Source of the DNA: Eubacterium oxidoreducens
GTDB taxonomy: Bacteria; Bacillota; Clostridia; Lachnospirales; Lachnospiraceae
DNA: 64,000 bases
NCBI RefSeq assembly: GCF_900104415.1
Contig: NZ_FMXR01000019.1
Coordinates: 1-64,000, forward strand
Direction: 5' to 3'
Shown: in pieces, positions 36,698 through 46,559 of the stretch
Numbering within the stretch: position 1 is the first letter of the stretch
Layout of the letters: each line of letters opens with the position of its first letter
Made by a program: the position numbers and the translations under genes
The notes under the pieces: model-generated
The model's database searches: none
Seen by the model: the letters and a program-made list of their open reading frames with translations, nothing else
Told to the model about the DNA's origin: nothing

Positions 36698-36728
36698 AAT
36701 TAACCTCCTATTTGTTCACGCAAAGCAA

Positions 36729-37571
36729 TTATTTAATTGCTCTACCATCTCTTCTTCTGACGATCATCTTGTTAGACTGTTTCTTCTTCTTTCTGGTCTT
36801 CAGACCCAGAGCAGGCTTGCCCCAAGGTGTACATGGACCAGGACGTCCAACTGGTGCTCTACCTTCACCACCACCATGTGGATGGTCATTAGGGTTCATA
36901 ACAGAACCACGTACCGTTGGGCGGATACCCATGTGACGCTTACGTCCTGCTTTACCGATGTTAATCAGATTATGATCCGCATTTCCTACAGTACCGATTG
37001 TTGCACGACACTGAATTGGAACCATTCTCATTTCTCCGGATGGAAGACGAAGTGTTGCATACTTTCCTTCCTTAGCCATAAGCTGAGCTGAGTTTCCAGC
37101 AGCACGAACCATCTGTCCGCCTTTTCCTGGAAGCATCTCAATGTTATGTACCTGAGTACCTACCGGAATATTCGCAAGTGGTAAGCAGTTACCTACTTTG
37201 ATTTCAGCTTCCGGTCCGTTCATTACAGTCATTCCGTCTGTAAGTCCCTGTGGAGCAATGATATATGCTTTTTCACCATCAGCATAGCTAATCAGTGCGA
37301 TATTAGCTGTTCTGTTTGGATCGTATTCGATACCAACTACAGTAGCCGGAACTCCGTCTTTATTTCTCTTAAAGTCGATAATTCTGTATTTTTGTCTATT
37401 TCCACCACCATGGTGTCTAACGGTAATCTTACCCTGATTATTACGTCCAGAATTCTTTTTCTTTTTAGCAAGCAATGATTTTTCCGGTGTTGTCTTAGTA
37501 ATCTCGGAGAAATCAGAACCCGTCATATGTCTTCTGGAAGGTGTATATGGGTTATATGTTTTAATTCCCAT
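36729..37571 (-). CDS. rplB: 50S ribosomal protein L2
   Basis: L2 (280 residues) is essential for peptidyl transferase activity and subunit joining. [20 protein letters not shown] contains the conserved histidine-rich loop, and the RNA-binding core [14 protein letters not shown] is present. It follows rplW by 29 bases. Confidence 0.98.
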   Translation of the reverse strand: MGIKTYNPYTPSRRHMTGSDFSEITKTTPEKSLLAKKKKNSGRNNQGKITVRHHGGGNRQKYRIIDFKRNKDGVPATVVGIEYDPNRTANIALISYADGEKAYIIAPQGLTDGMTVMNGPEAEIKVGNCLPLANIPVGTQVHNIEMLPGKGGQMVRAAGNSAQLMAKEGKYATLRLPSGEMRMVPIQCRATIGTVGNADHNLINIGKAGRKRHMGIRPTVRGSVMNPNDHPHGGGEGRAPVGRPGPCTPWGKPALGLKTRKKKKQSNKMIVRRRDGRAIK

Positions 37572-37600
37572 GACTAATCTCCTTTCAATGTTTCGCTATC

Positions 37601-37900
37601 TTATAAGCCAGCGAAAATCTCGATATCCTTGCTGTCCTGTGTCAGCTGAACGATTGCTTTCTTTCTCTTAGCAGTTCTTCCGATAACGTATCCACGTCTT
37701 TTCTTCTTACCAGGCTCATTTAATGTGTTGACCTTGGCAACTTTTGTTCCTTCGAACATCTTCTCAACTGCTTCTTTAATCATTGTCTTATTAGCCTCTG
37801 GATGAACATAGAAAGTATATTTCTTTTCAGCCATAAGGTTCATGCTCTTCTCGGTTACTACCGGTTTGAGGATTACATCATAATATTGAATGTTTGCCAT
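37601..37900 (-). CDS. rplW: 50S ribosomal protein L23
   Basis: L23 (99 residues) sits at the tunnel exit as docking site for trigger factor and [23 protein letters not shown] and [17 protein letters not shown] are typical. Its start overlaps the rplD stop by one base. Confidence 0.97.
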   Translation of the reverse strand: MANIQYYDVILKPVVTEKSMNLMAEKKYTFYVHPEANKTMIKEAVEKMFEGTKVAKVNTLNEPGKKKRRGYVIGRTAKRKKAIVQLTQDSKDIEIFAGL

Positions 37901-38520
37901 TATGCATACACCTCCTCGATCTTAGCAAGGGCATCTTTGCTTAATACAACCGTGTTGTATTTCATTATATCGAATACATTGATTGTATTTGGATAAGCCG
38001 TCTTTACGTCTGCAATGTTCTTTGCAGAGATTGCTACATTCTTGTTATCAGCTTCAATAACAATAAGTGCTTTATTTACATCCAAGCTCTTTAATGTGTT
38101 AGCGATTGTCTTTGTCTTGATTTCATCCATCTTCATGTCATCGATAACGATTAACTTGTTATCCTGAACTCTTGATGTTAAAGCAGATTTAAGAGCTGCT
38201 CTTTTTTCTTTCTTGTTCAACTTGAAAGAATAATCTCTTGGTGTAGGAGCAAACACAACTCCACCACCTGTCCACTGTGGAGATCTTGTAGAACCCTGAC
38301 GTGCATGTCCTGTTCCTTTCTGTCTCCATGGTTTTCTTCCGCCTCCGCGAACTTCAGAACGTGTCTTTGCCTTCTGTGTTCCCTGACGGTTATTTGCAAG
38401 CTGCTGTGTTACAGCCATATGCAGTAAATGTTCGTTAACGTCAACTCCGAAGATTGCATCGTTTAATTCAACAGTGCCAACTTCTTTGCCTTCCATATTA
38501 TAAACAGCTACGTTAGCCAT
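37900..38520 (-). CDS. rplD: 50S ribosomal protein L4
   Basis: L4 (206 residues) extends into the exit tunnel; in some bacteria it represses the S10 operon through the leader RNA. The loop [19 protein letters not shown] near 60-78 is conserved. It is coupled to rplW. Confidence 0.98.
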   Translation of the reverse strand: MANVAVYNMEGKEVGTVELNDAIFGVDVNEHLLHMAVTQQLANNRQGTQKAKTRSEVRGGGRKPWRQKGTGHARQGSTRSPQWTGGGVVFAPTPRDYSFKLNKKEKRAALKSALTSRVQDNKLIVIDDMKMDEIKTKTIANTLKSLDVNKALIVIEADNKNVAISAKNIADVKTAYPNTINVFDIMKYNTVVLSKDALAKIEEVYA

Positions 38521-38549
38521 CGATAAGTTCCTCCTTTCTTATTGAGCGC

Positions 38550-39230
38550 TTACTTGCTCTTTACAGTCTCCTTGATTGTTACTAATGATTTCTTAGGTCC
38601 TGGTACAGCACCCTTAACCAGAAGCAAGTTGTTTTCAGCATCAACTCTTACAACTTCAAGATTCTGAACTGTAACTTTTACGCTTCCCATATGTCCCGGC
38701 ATTCCTTTACCCTTGAATACTTTACTTGGGCTAGAGCATGCTCCGTTGGAACCCTGATGACGATGGAACTTAGAGCCGTGAGCCATTGGTCCTCTGTGCT
38801 GACCATGTCTCTTAATTGCGCCCTGGAAGCCTTTACCTTTTGAAATTGCAGTTGCATCAATCTTGTCACCTTCTTCAAAGATGTCAGCCTTGATCTCATC
38901 TGCAAGATTATATTCGTCTGCGTTCTCAACCTTAAACTCTCTGACATATCTTTTGCTGCTTACGCCGGCTTTATCGAAATGTCCTTTCTGAGCCTTGTTT
39001 GTTCCGTGTCTATGTGCGATTTCTTTCTTTCCTGTTGCATCCTTAGTAACGATTCTGTCTTTCTTGTCTACGAATCCAACCTGAATTGCACTATAGCCAT
39101 CATTTTCTACAGTTTTGATCTGTGTTACCACACAAGGTCCAGCCTGCAGTACTGTTACCGGAGTAAGAACTCCTTCTGCATTGAAGATTTGAGTCATTCC
39201 GACTTTTGTAGCTAAGATTGCTTTCTTCAT
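38550..39230 (-). CDS. rplC: 50S ribosomal protein L3
   Basis: L3 (226 residues) helps start large-subunit assembly and reaches the peptidyl transferase centre. [20 protein letters not shown] and [20 protein letters not shown] are diagnostic. A 92-base gap with a small GAACGC/GCGTTC hairpin separates it from rpsJ. Confidence 0.98.
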   Translation of the reverse strand: MKKAILATKVGMTQIFNAEGVLTPVTVLQAGPCVVTQIKTVENDGYSAIQVGFVDKKDRIVTKDATGKKEIAHRHGTNKAQKGHFDKAGVSSKRYVREFKVENADEYNLADEIKADIFEEGDKIDATAISKGKGFQGAIKRHGQHRGPMAHGSKFHRHQGSNGACSSPSKVFKGKGMPGHMGSVKVTVQNLEVVRVDAENNLLLVKGAVPGPKKSLVTIKETVKSK

Positions 39231-39322
39231 ACTAAATTTTACCTCCTGTTTTGTCTACAGCGGAACGCTTTCGCGTTCATCCTAGAACAGCCTCATATCA
39301 TATCATTGGCCCTTCAGGATTT

Positions 39323-39634
39323 TTACTTCATCTTAATGTTGATATACACACCGGCCGGCATCTCAAGACGTGATAAAGCATCTACGGTCTTTTGTGTCGG
39401 TGCTGTGATGTCGATCAGTCTCTTGTGAGTTCTCTGCTCAAACTGTTCTCTGGAATCTTTGTACTTATGTACAGCTCTAAGAATCGTAACAACTTCTTTC
39501 TTAGTTGGAAGTGGTACAGGTCCACTCACCTTAACTCCGTTCTTTTTTACAGTTTCGATGATTTTCTTAGCAGATGCATCAACAAGTTTGTGATCATAAG
39601 CCTTTAATGTAATTCTCATTACTTGACTTGCCAT
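39323..39634 (-). CDS. rpsJ: 30S ribosomal protein S10
   Basis: S10 (103 residues) is in the 30S head and also forms NusE in antitermination complexes. [20 protein letters not shown] and [17 protein letters not shown] are family signatures. It is the first gene of the superoperon, about 230 bases after the predicted start of transcription. Confidence 0.98.
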   Translation of the reverse strand: MASQVMRITLKAYDHKLVDASAKKIIETVKKNGVKVSGPVPLPTKKEVVTILRAVHKYKDSREQFEQRTHKRLIDITAPTQKTVDALSRLEMPAGVYINIKMK

Positions 39635-39670
39635 AAAAAAAGTCGCCTCCTTTTCGCACTTTTAATTAGT

Positions 39671-39776
39671 ACGACAAGCGGTGACTGTACACTACTCCGT
39701 GTGTGTCATGATTCTTCTACACACGAATCTACCTTGTTTTAATCTGTAGATAAATTTCTGTACAGTGACTTGTCGC
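39671..39776 (-). promoter_or_regulatory. Structured leader RNA before rpsJ (three-way junction)
   Basis: On the minus strand GCGACAAGTCACTGTAC (39776-39760) pairs almost fully with GTACAGTCACCGCTTGTCG near 39690-39672. Enclosed are two hairpins: ATCTAC/GTAGAT (about 39754-39730) and CGTGTGT/ACACACG (about 39726-39699). Upstream, CCGCAA-GAAA-TTGCGG (39827-39812) is a third hairpin. No U-tract follows, so control, if any, would be translational. It is likely an S10-operon r-protein leader, with the binding protein unknown. Confidence 0.65.
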
Positions 39777-39868
39777 CAGTTTCCTAACTTGACATTCGCT
39801 CCACGGAAAACCCGCAATTTCTTGCGGCAACCTCACGCTTCTACGCTATCAATGTCACAGCAAGTTGT

Positions 39869-39897
39869 ATTATACATGAATTCATCTAACTTTGCAA
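39869..39897 (-). promoter_or_regulatory. Sigma-A promoter of the S10 superoperon
   Basis: On the minus strand TTGCAA (39897-39892) and TATAAT (39874-39869) are separated by exactly 17 bases. Transcription should start near 39862, giving a leader of about 230 bases before rpsJ. Confidence 0.85.
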
Positions 39898-39944
39898 GAC
39901 CTTTTTTTCATTTCATTTTTGAGCTTATATTTGGCCAAATCAAA

Positions 39945-39989
39945 AGATTCACCTCAGCCAAATGTTACATCTTCAGCAAAGGTGAATCT
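39945..39989 (-). terminator. Terminator-like hairpin after the SleB-type gene
   Basis: AGATTCACCT (39945-39954) is the exact complement of AGGTGAATCT (39980-39989). On the minus strand the stem is followed by TTTTGATTTGG. It probably ends the transglutaminase/SleB transcript just before the S10 promoter, although the loop is long and the T-run short. Confidence 0.6.
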
Positions 39990-40036
39990 GTGTTTCTTCT
40001 ATATTAATAGTATGCCTTGGAGGGAGCGTCCCCCAC

Positions 40037-41272
40037 CTAATAGAAAATCATATTATCAATCACTGTTCCACTAATCCCAGCCTTCTTCGCACTCTCAACT
40101 GTTCTAAAGTACAGATACTTAAATTGCGAACCACCTTCTAGAATCTCCTTGGCAGCCTTCACACAATCACTATAACCGTCATTTTTCTCATTTGCCAGAT
40201 AGTAAGCAAAAATTCCGCTTCCCACCGGAGAAAACTGACCCGATTGGTAGATTACACCTTTGATACTGTTCGGGAATTTACTGCTGGCAACCCGGTTAAC
40301 CACCACACTTGCCACCGCTAATTTCGATTTGTAAGATTCTCCTCTGGCCTCACAGTAAATAATGACCGATAGCAATTCCTGGTCGCTGGCACTCGCCGAC
40401 ACTTTCGTACCGGTCGTAGTCTCTTCCTCTTCTTCTTTTATCTCTGCCAGCCTTGCAGCCTCTTCCTTTGCCGCCTTTTCTTCTAGTTGTTTTTGCTTTT
40501 TCTCCATCTGTGCAAGCTGCGTTTCTATATCCTCTTGCGACTGCTGCGCTTTTTCAAGATTTTCTTGCGATGTTGCAAGTTCGGACTTCGTCTCGGTCAA
40601 TAGCTCATCCATCTCATCTTGTTTATCTTCATAGGCTTGTTTTTGTTCCTCTAACGCCTCTTCCTGCTGCGCCAACATCTCTTCCTCTGCTTCTAGATCC
40701 GTCTGTAATTTCGCAATCTGATCGACAGTATCTTCGTACTCCGTCAATCTGTCTCGATCATAATTATTAATCGCATTCACATATTCCATACGATTCAAAA
40801 AATCAGCAAAACTCTTAGATTCAAAGAAGACCGCCAGGTAACTTTGTGCACCATTTTCATATATAAACTGGATGCGTTCCTTCATATTACTTAACTGCGC
40901 TGCTGCAGTCTCCTTTGCCTTAGTCAGTTCTTTTTTGGTCTTTTCAACCTGCTCTTTTACGCGTTCATGCTCCGAACTAGTCTTATCAATCTCAGCTTGT
41001 GCTTCATCAATCTCCGCGGTCAGCGTTTCCATCTTGCTATTATAAGCCTCCACTTTTGTCTGCAAATCCGCTGACTCATCGGTCAAATCATCTACTTTCT
41101 CTTCCGCTTCTTTTTGTTGTTCCTTTAAATCATTCACCTTTGACTTCGTATCATTCAATTGTGAATTTGTCGAAGCCGACGCAGGCATTGCTCCAAGCGT
41201 CAGTGCCGCAGCCAGACAGATTGCAACATTTCGATATTTAATTAAATGTCTCCTCGTCATCTTTCTTTTCAT
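40037..41272 (-). CDS. Secreted coiled-coil cell-wall hydrolase (SleB-type)
   Basis: This 411-residue protein has a signal peptide (about 1-33, ending ASA), a long coiled coil (about 35-275) of the kind seen in EnvC/PcsB/CwlO-type envelope proteins, a Glu-rich linker, and a C-terminal Hydrolase_2 domain (about 300-411) with VIIYCEARGE, whose Glu is the likely catalytic residue. This domain is shared with spore cortex lytic enzyme SleB. A coiled coil plus hydrolase suggests a regulated peptidoglycan hydrolase acting in division or sporulation. It lies 18 bases after the transglutaminase-like gene, so the two are likely co-transcribed. Confidence 0.87.
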   Translation of the reverse strand: MKRKMTRRHLIKYRNVAICLAAALTLGAMPASASTNSQLNDTKSKVNDLKEQQKEAEEKVDDLTDESADLQTKVEAYNSKMETLTAEIDEAQAEIDKTSSEHERVKEQVEKTKKELTKAKETAAAQLSNMKERIQFIYENGAQSYLAVFFESKSFADFLNRMEYVNAINNYDRDRLTEYEDTVDQIAKLQTDLEAEEEMLAQQEEALEEQKQAYEDKQDEMDELLTETKSELATSQENLEKAQQSQEDIETQLAQMEKKQKQLEEKAAKEEAARLAEIKEEEEETTTGTKVSASASDQELLSVIIYCEARGESYKSKLAVASVVVNRVASSKFPNSIKGVIYQSGQFSPVGSGIFAYYLANEKNDGYSDCVKAAKEILEGGSQFKYLYFRTVESAKKAGISGTVIDNMIFY

Positions 41273-41290
41273 GAATACGCTGCCTTTCCG

Positions 41291-42844
41291 TTATTTCTTA
41301 CTCCATCTTGCGTATATCGTCGTATTTTTCTTAAGCTTTGTATTCTTTGTCACTTTCTTGCCACCGCTTTTTTTCGTATACCAGCCTTTAAATACATAGC
41401 CTGCTTTTGTAGGCTTTTTCAGCTTCCCAACCTTCTTATACGCATAGGCCGTAAAATATTTCTTTCCGGAAAGCTTTCCTCCATTCACTTTATAAGTTAC
41501 CTTAATCGGTAACATTGTTTTTTTAAATTTCTTAACACTACTGTCTTTATACTGATCTTTCACAGCAATCACTTTTAATTTTTTCAGTTTTGCTTTTGTC
41601 AGTTTAAAGCTCTTTTTGTAAATATTAGAAATTGTAGCCGAACAATCAGGTGTCTTTCCATTCGTTGTATAATAAATTGTCGCACCCGATGTTGCGCAGC
41701 TTAACGTCACCTTATATTTCTTTCCGGAAAGCTTCACCTTGATTTTCGGAGTTGCAACCTTCTTACTGATTGCTTTTGGTCCCTTCGCTGTAGAAACGGT
41801 AGAACCCGAATCCAGTGTACATGCAGGAACTTTTCCGCTCCAAGCTGCTTCCGCAGTATGATAAGCATAATAGCCCGCATCTACCTCTTTCATTTTGGCA
41901 TTACTTCTAAGATAATACCAATATCCAGCTCCATCATCATCCCAAGTCACATCAATATTGTACCAGGAATCATTGAGGCGAACCTTGTTCCACGCATGCG
42001 CTTCCGAGGTTACTGCCATACAGTCGATTCCGAGCGCATTGCAAAGAAGTTCCATTGACAGCGAATAGCCGGCACAAACCGATTGTGCTCCCGCATCTCC
42101 TAGCACACTATAAGCACTTTGCGTAAAATACGTCTCATCTCCATAGCTGCTTTCTTCGCCATCGTAATAACTTACCTGCTTGCATATATAATCATGAAAA
42201 TACTGTACCCGCGCCGCATCTGATGAATATTTCGACTTCGCCGTATTTACAGCAGTATCAATCTTGCTTTTAAATTTACTAGTCGCAGACTTTCGATCAC
42301 TTCCATCTGCAAAATCCGAATAAACAGCCATCATCAAGATGCAATAACTTCCATAATAATCTACTGCATATTGACTACCGACAAAATAATATTGCGGATT
42401 GGAGTATTTAAACAACACAAACAGCTGATACATATCCGTCTCACTTAATCCTTCCCCATAAATCACAGTGGTTCCGTAAGTTCCGCTATAATTCTGTGCA
42501 TCATTTGTTGTCGTTAACAGGTTACGACATGCAGCGTCCATTTGATCCCACACTGCCTTCTTAGCCTTCGAAAGTTTGTTGTAAGCATAATTATTCGAAT
42601 ACTTATCCCACTGCGTATGATAGACCGTTGACCCTTTTGATGCCGAAGAAATATTTACGTTTCCCTCTACCGCTTCTGAAAGGTCAATATCTAGCTTCTG
42701 CGCACTTGAAACCGGCGCCGTTACACTTACTTCGCTCTGCTGCGCCGTCTGTAGTTGTGCTGCACCTGCCGGCATCGCGCCCCCTACAATTGCAGTCACA
42801 GCTATTGCCATACTGGTTATCATGGTAATAATCTTCTTTTTCAT
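41291..42844 (-). CDS. Secreted transglutaminase-like protein with InlB-type C-terminal repeat
   Basis: This 517-residue protein has a signal peptide (about 1-28, ending GAA). The transglutaminase-like core shows Cys in SVCAGYSLSMELL, His in SEAHAWNKV and Asp in WYNIDVTWDD. A chitobiase-like beta segment (SGATIYYTTNGKTPDCSA) follows. A Listeria/Bacteroides (InlB B) repeat at the end contains AGYVFKGWYTKKSGGKK. The C-terminal third is very Lys-rich, which could bind teichoic acids or polysaccharides. Probably a wall-associated peptidase or cross-linker; substrate unknown. RBS AGGAG lies six bases upstream. Confidence 0.85.
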   Translation of the reverse strand: MKKKIITMITSMAIAVTAIVGGAMPAGAAQLQTAQQSEVSVTAPVSSAQKLDIDLSEAVEGNVNISSASKGSTVYHTQWDKYSNNYAYNKLSKAKKAVWDQMDAACRNLLTTTNDAQNYSGTYGTTVIYGEGLSETDMYQLFVLFKYSNPQYYFVGSQYAVDYYGSYCILMMAVYSDFADGSDRKSATSKFKSKIDTAVNTAKSKYSSDAARVQYFHDYICKQVSYYDGEESSYGDETYFTQSAYSVLGDAGAQSVCAGYSLSMELLCNALGIDCMAVTSEAHAWNKVRLNDSWYNIDVTWDDDGAGYWYYLRSNAKMKEVDAGYYAYHTAEAAWSGKVPACTLDSGSTVSTAKGPKAISKKVATPKIKVKLSGKKYKVTLSCATSGATIYYTTNGKTPDCSATISNIYKKSFKLTKAKLKKLKVIAVKDQYKDSSVKKFKKTMLPIKVTYKVNGGKLSGKKYFTAYAYKKVGKLKKPTKAGYVFKGWYTKKSGGKKVTKNTKLKKNTTIYARWSKK

Positions 42845-42887
42845 ATTATTCTCCTGTCATCCTCCACTATATAAAAGTTCACTTTTT

Positions 42888-42916
42888 ATTTTATCATCCG
42901 GTATCTTGTTTTTCAA
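42888..42916 (-). promoter_or_regulatory. Promoter of the transglutaminase/SleB operon
   Basis: On the minus strand TTGAAA (42916-42911) and TAAAAT (42893-42888) have a 17-base spacer, about 45 bases upstream of the ATG at 42844. Confidence 0.7.
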
Positions 42917-42947
42917 CTTTGACAAAAATAAGTGATTCCCTTTAGGA

Positions 42948-42976
42948 TTGACGAACACCGCTACTGCCCCTATAAT
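42948..42976 (+). promoter_or_regulatory. Promoter of the methyltransferase gene
   Basis: TTGACG (42948-42953) and TATAAT (42971-42976) are 17 bases apart, 36 bases before the ATG at 43013. This near-consensus promoter also shows that the upstream in-frame ATG at 42932 is not the start. Confidence 0.85.
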
Positions 42977-43012
42977 ATGGAAAGACTACTTACAAAGGAA
43001 AGGAACCATATT

Positions 43013-43873
43013 ATGTGGATAGCTGAGCATTGGAAAGACTATGAAATTATAGATTGTTCAAAAAAAGAAAAGTTAGAACGCTGGGGAGACTATTACCTGC
43101 TTCGTCCGGATCCGCAGGTCATCTGGGATACTCCCAAAAACGCAGCCGAGTGGAAACATCTTAATGCACATTATCACAGAAGTAAAAAAGGTGGCGGCGA
43201 ATGGGAATTTTTTGACCTTCCCAAACAGTGGAGCATTCACTATCGCGACTTAACCTTCCAATTAAAACCTTTTAGTTTCAAACACACCGGTCTGTTTCCG
43301 GAACAGGCTGTCAATTGGGATTGGTGTGCAGAAAAAATAAAAAATGCCGGACGCGAAATAAAAGTATTAAATCTTTTTGCTTATACCGGCGGCGCAACCC
43401 TTTCCGCTGCCAAAGCCGGCGCCAAGGTTACACATGTTGATGCTTCCAAAGGCATGGTTACATGGGCAAAGGAAAATGCTGTATCTTCCGGCCTCAAAGA
43501 TGCACCGATTCGCTGGCTTGTTGACGATTGTGTCAAGTTCGTTGAGCGGGAAATTCGACGTGGCAATCATTACGATGCTATCATAATGGATCCTCCGTCT
43601 TATGGACGCGGCCCAAAAGGGGAAACCTGGAAGATTGAAGAAAGCCTGCATCATTTTGTGAAATTATGTGTTCAGCTTTTAAGCGATGATCCGTTGTTTT
43701 TCTTAATCAATTCCTACACAACAGGCCTTGCCCCTGCCGTATTAACTTATCTACTAAAAACCGAACTAAAACAGTTCCACGGTCACGTAGAAGCCGATGA
43801 AATCGGTCTTCCGGTTACCGCTTCCGGACTCGTTCTTCCTTGCGGCGCCAGTGGACGTTGGAGTAAAAATTAA
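43013..43873 (+). CDS. Class I SAM-dependent RNA methyltransferase (RlmK/YxnB-type)
   Basis: The ATG at 43013 has AAAGGA eight bases upstream, giving 286 residues. The Rossmann motif LNLFAYTGGATLSAAKAGA and the catalytic IIMDPPSYGRG match the RlmI/RlmK-type rRNA cytosine/guanine methyltransferases, here without the N-terminal PUA domain. HTGLFPEQAVNWDW is conserved in this subfamily. The target nucleotide is unknown. It is a single-gene unit with its own promoter and terminator. Confidence 0.85.
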   Translation: MWIAEHWKDYEIIDCSKKEKLERWGDYYLLRPDPQVIWDTPKNAAEWKHLNAHYHRSKKGGGEWEFFDLPKQWSIHYRDLTFQLKPFSFKHTGLFPEQAVNWDWCAEKIKNAGREIKVLNLFAYTGGATLSAAKAGAKVTHVDASKGMVTWAKENAVSSGLKDAPIRWLVDDCVKFVEREIRRGNHYDAIIMDPPSYGRGPKGETWKIEESLHHFVKLCVQLLSDDPLFFLINSYTTGLAPAVLTYLLKTELKQFHGHVEADEIGLPVTASGLVLPCGASGRWSKN

Positions 43874-43877
43874 TTCT

Positions 43878-43920
43878 AAAAGGTGCTTCCCCTAACTTTC
43901 TTTCGAGCGAAGCACCTTTT
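43878..43920. terminator. Bidirectional terminator
   Basis: AAAGGTGCTTC (43878-43888) pairs with GAAGCACCTTT (43909-43919). T-rich sequence follows on the plus strand, and the A-tract serves the minus strand. It separates the methyltransferase gene from the convergent glycosyltransferase gene. Confidence 0.85.
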
Positions 43921-43922
43921 AT

Positions 43923-45032
43923 TTATAAAGAAAACATCCATTTTAAATTCTGTTTTTTCCATTCCTCCTGCCCATTTTGAGCCAACACTTTAAGTTCTTC
44001 TTCTCTTGTCATCAACCCACGAATACGATCATACCCTTCCTTTTTCCATACATCAAACAAAGCATATCCATCGTCCATCTTTTCTGTCAAAAAAGAACAA
44101 CCATCTGTAATCAGCGCGCAGCCATTTGCAAATGCATTTGCTCCGCGGTCGTGAAGTCCCTCTGTAAAAAGCGGTTGCAGATTCAAAATTGCTTTTGCAT
44201 TCGCTTCCATCTCGATAATTTTCTCATAAGAACAACTTCCACTCCAATGCAAAAGCTTGTGACTTGCCTTAGGATACAAATCCCAATTAATGCCGCAGAC
44301 CGTCAAAGGAATTTCATATTCTAAAAATGCATCCACCAGATGCTCTCTTTCCCATGCTCGAATATATCTGTCCACATACGACAATGGCGCCAGGTTCTTA
44401 TATGGTGTAAGCAGGCGATCTTTACACACTTTTTCCACCGCAGTTTCAAATCCGGCTCCGGCTTTCATCTGCTCTAGAATCTCGCCGCTCAATACCCAGA
44501 TTTTTTCGGAAATCCCTTTTATTTTTTCTTCAAAAAAATCAAGCGGAGCATATGTAGCCGCAAATAGCAATTTATACGTTCTTTGCTCAAATGGAATCTC
44601 ATTTCGAGCTTTGATTCCGGGATAATGCATTGTCTGCACACTTTTTATATGCGGATAATGACTCTTCACGTATGCGGCATGCCCTGCATCAACACAAACC
44701 ACGTGATAATTTCCAAGAAGCGCCCGAAGACGTTCATCCAAATGCATCGGGTGATCTAGTATCACCTGATAAAACGGAGCATCTATCAAATCGAGCAAAT
44801 ATTTACCGTCCACCGTCACAACCGGCAGCGTTGAATTGATATCCACAATTGCCCGGTACTTTTTGCCAATCAGCCCTCGAAGTCGCTCCTCTTCTGTTTC
44901 AATAGCGCCAAGAAAGCAGACTTTCGTCTGAAAGCCTGCTTTCCCAAATTGTTTTATCATCTGCTTAAAAAACACTTCTTCCGAAGAATAACTGAGCACT
45001 CTGGATCTAAGAAATAAAATCGTATTGCACAT
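43923..45032 (-). CDS. CgeB-like glycosyltransferase family protein
   Basis: The ATG at 45032, five bases after AAGGAG, gives 369 residues. The C-terminal half resembles the glycosyltransferase domain of CgeB-type proteins (GT4-like), with EANAKAILNLQPLFTEGLHD and RGANAFANGCALITD. The N-terminal half is Rossmann-like. CgeB is a spore-surface glycosylation protein in Bacillus, but relatives have other roles. It is last in an operon after a chromate transporter-like gene (nine bases upstream) and a GGDEF gene. Confidence 0.7.
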   Translation of the reverse strand: MCNTILFLRSRVLSYSSEEVFFKQMIKQFGKAGFQTKVCFLGAIETEEERLRGLIGKKYRAIVDINSTLPVVTVDGKYLLDLIDAPFYQVILDHPMHLDERLRALLGNYHVVCVDAGHAAYVKSHYPHIKSVQTMHYPGIKARNEIPFEQRTYKLLFAATYAPLDFFEEKIKGISEKIWVLSGEILEQMKAGAGFETAVEKVCKDRLLTPYKNLAPLSYVDRYIRAWEREHLVDAFLEYEIPLTVCGINWDLYPKASHKLLHWSGSCSYEKIIEMEANAKAILNLQPLFTEGLHDRGANAFANGCALITDGCSFLTEKMDDGYALFDVWKKEGYDRIRGLMTREEELKVLAQNGQEEWKKQNLKWMFSL

Positions 45033-45041
45033 AGCCACTCC

Positions 45042-46541
45042 TTATAGAATCGCAAAGAATACTAACGAAACAATAATATCCACAATCACCATCAACCACG
45101 GATTTGGCTTAAAGCGTTTCTTGACATAATAATTCACACCAGCCAACACCACAATAAATATCAAAATCACCCATCTTGATACTCCGGTTGTCTCATCTAG
45201 CGCCATCCCGGAATTGATTAGCGCCAGCATCACTTTAACGAGCAGTCCGCACACAATCGGTCGAATCCAGCGTCCGATAAATTCTATAGCTTTCATCTTC
45301 GAAATTCCGGAATACAAATAATAGATGAGATAAAATGCCGCACAAGATGCTCCAACTGAGCAGGCAAATGCAGATATTCCGGTCAAAATACCAAGTGCTG
45401 CAACCCCAGTGGTTCCATATCCCATATAAAACCCAATACCAAATAATGTCTTACATAAAATAGACCCCGGAAGTACATTTACAACTGTAATAATCTGACT
45501 ATAAAAAATATCCTCCGATATATATCCTTGCTCTACAAACATTCCGTCTGCAATGGTCAGATAGGCATCCCCGCCTCCAAAAGACATAAACGTTGAAAGC
45601 AAATCACGAAGTAAAAACGGCACTGCATCTTGCAAAATCACAACTGCCGGAATCGACAAAACCACTATAAAAATCAGCCAGCTCCAAAATGTCTTTCTTA
45701 TTCCCACGCGGTCCAATTCCAGACGCACCTTTGTCTCCCTTACGGAACTTATCAGACCGACCACCGACAATACCAGCATCAAAATCTCCACAACCGGCAG
45801 CAAAAACGGTATCTGCGATAAGAATCCGGCCTTACCATTTGCCAGCATAAAAAGGAAACTCAATACCAAAGTTGTTGTTATATGTAGTGCATCCCGATTT
45901 CCATGTAACCAAAAAGCGATAAAGAAAGCCACCGCCAACATATGAACTGTGCTGATACTAAATACTGAAGTCACATCAACCCCAAGCAGCTTGTATATCG
46001 CGCTTCCGCAAGTAAAAAAGATTACAAGCCCCACAACTAAATATGTCCGCTTAAATCTCCGTTCACTAACTATTTTATTTCGGGCAAATACTTTTGCAAT
46101 ATAATCGCACAAAAGAGCAATAATAAATCCCGCAACGCCAACAGCTGCAATATTAATATAATTCAATGCCCCTTCACTAAGTGAAGAAAGAACCATAAAT
46201 AATACCGCTGCCATAATCACGCCCGGGAGCGAAAATAACACCGGGCCAAGCAACATTCCCTTCGGCCCAAATGCATGATTTCCAAGTGCACTTGCCAGTT
46301 CAACCGGCAAGGCTCCCGGTGTCAGATTCGCCACAAGTACATCCTTGTCGTAAGTCTTTTGATCTTCATCAAATTCATCATTCCGGACAAATGCCTCCTC
46401 CATAACCGGAACCAAAGCATTTCCTCCGCCAAATCCAACAAAACCGACCTTGAAAATCTCTATACAAAAATCTTTAAATTTTCTTTTGTTCTCACAAGAT
46501 GCTGTCTTATTCGCATTTTGATTTTCATTTCTTCGTTTCAT
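45042..46541 (-). CDS. chrA: Chromate transporter family protein, two-domain
   Basis: This 499-residue protein contains two copies of the CHR domain in tandem. Domain 1 has GFVGFGGGNALVPVMEEAFV and LTPGALPVELASALG; domain 2 has TFMSFGGGDAYLTIADGMFV and NVLPGSILCKTLFGIG. About ten to twelve membrane helices are apparent. ChrA exports chromate, but many homologs in anaerobes likely move other anions. It starts 18 bases after the GGDEF stop with a weak ribosome binding site, suggesting coupling. Confidence 0.85.
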   Translation of the reverse strand: MKRRNENQNANKTASCENKRKFKDFCIEIFKVGFVGFGGGNALVPVMEEAFVRNDEFDEDQKTYDKDVLVANLTPGALPVELASALGNHAFGPKGMLLGPVLFSLPGVIMAAVLFMVLSSLSEGALNYINIAAVGVAGFIIALLCDYIAKVFARNKIVSERRFKRTYLVVGLVIFFTCGSAIYKLLGVDVTSVFSISTVHMLAVAFFIAFWLHGNRDALHITTTLVLSFLFMLANGKAGFLSQIPFLLPVVEILMLVLSVVGLISSVRETKVRLELDRVGIRKTFWSWLIFIVVLSIPAVVILQDAVPFLLRDLLSTFMSFGGGDAYLTIADGMFVEQGYISEDIFYSQIITVVNVLPGSILCKTLFGIGFYMGYGTTGVAALGILTGISAFACSVGASCAAFYLIYYLYSGISKMKAIEFIGRWIRPIVCGLLVKVMLALINSGMALDETTGVSRWVILIFIVVLAGVNYYVKKRFKPNPWLMVIVDIIVSLVFFAIL

Positions 46542-46559
46542 TCATGCATCCGATAAGCT

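Noticed and set aside
45042-46541. True chromate resistance determinant
   Set aside because: No other metal resistance genes or chromate regulator are nearby; the family name is kept but the substrate is left open.
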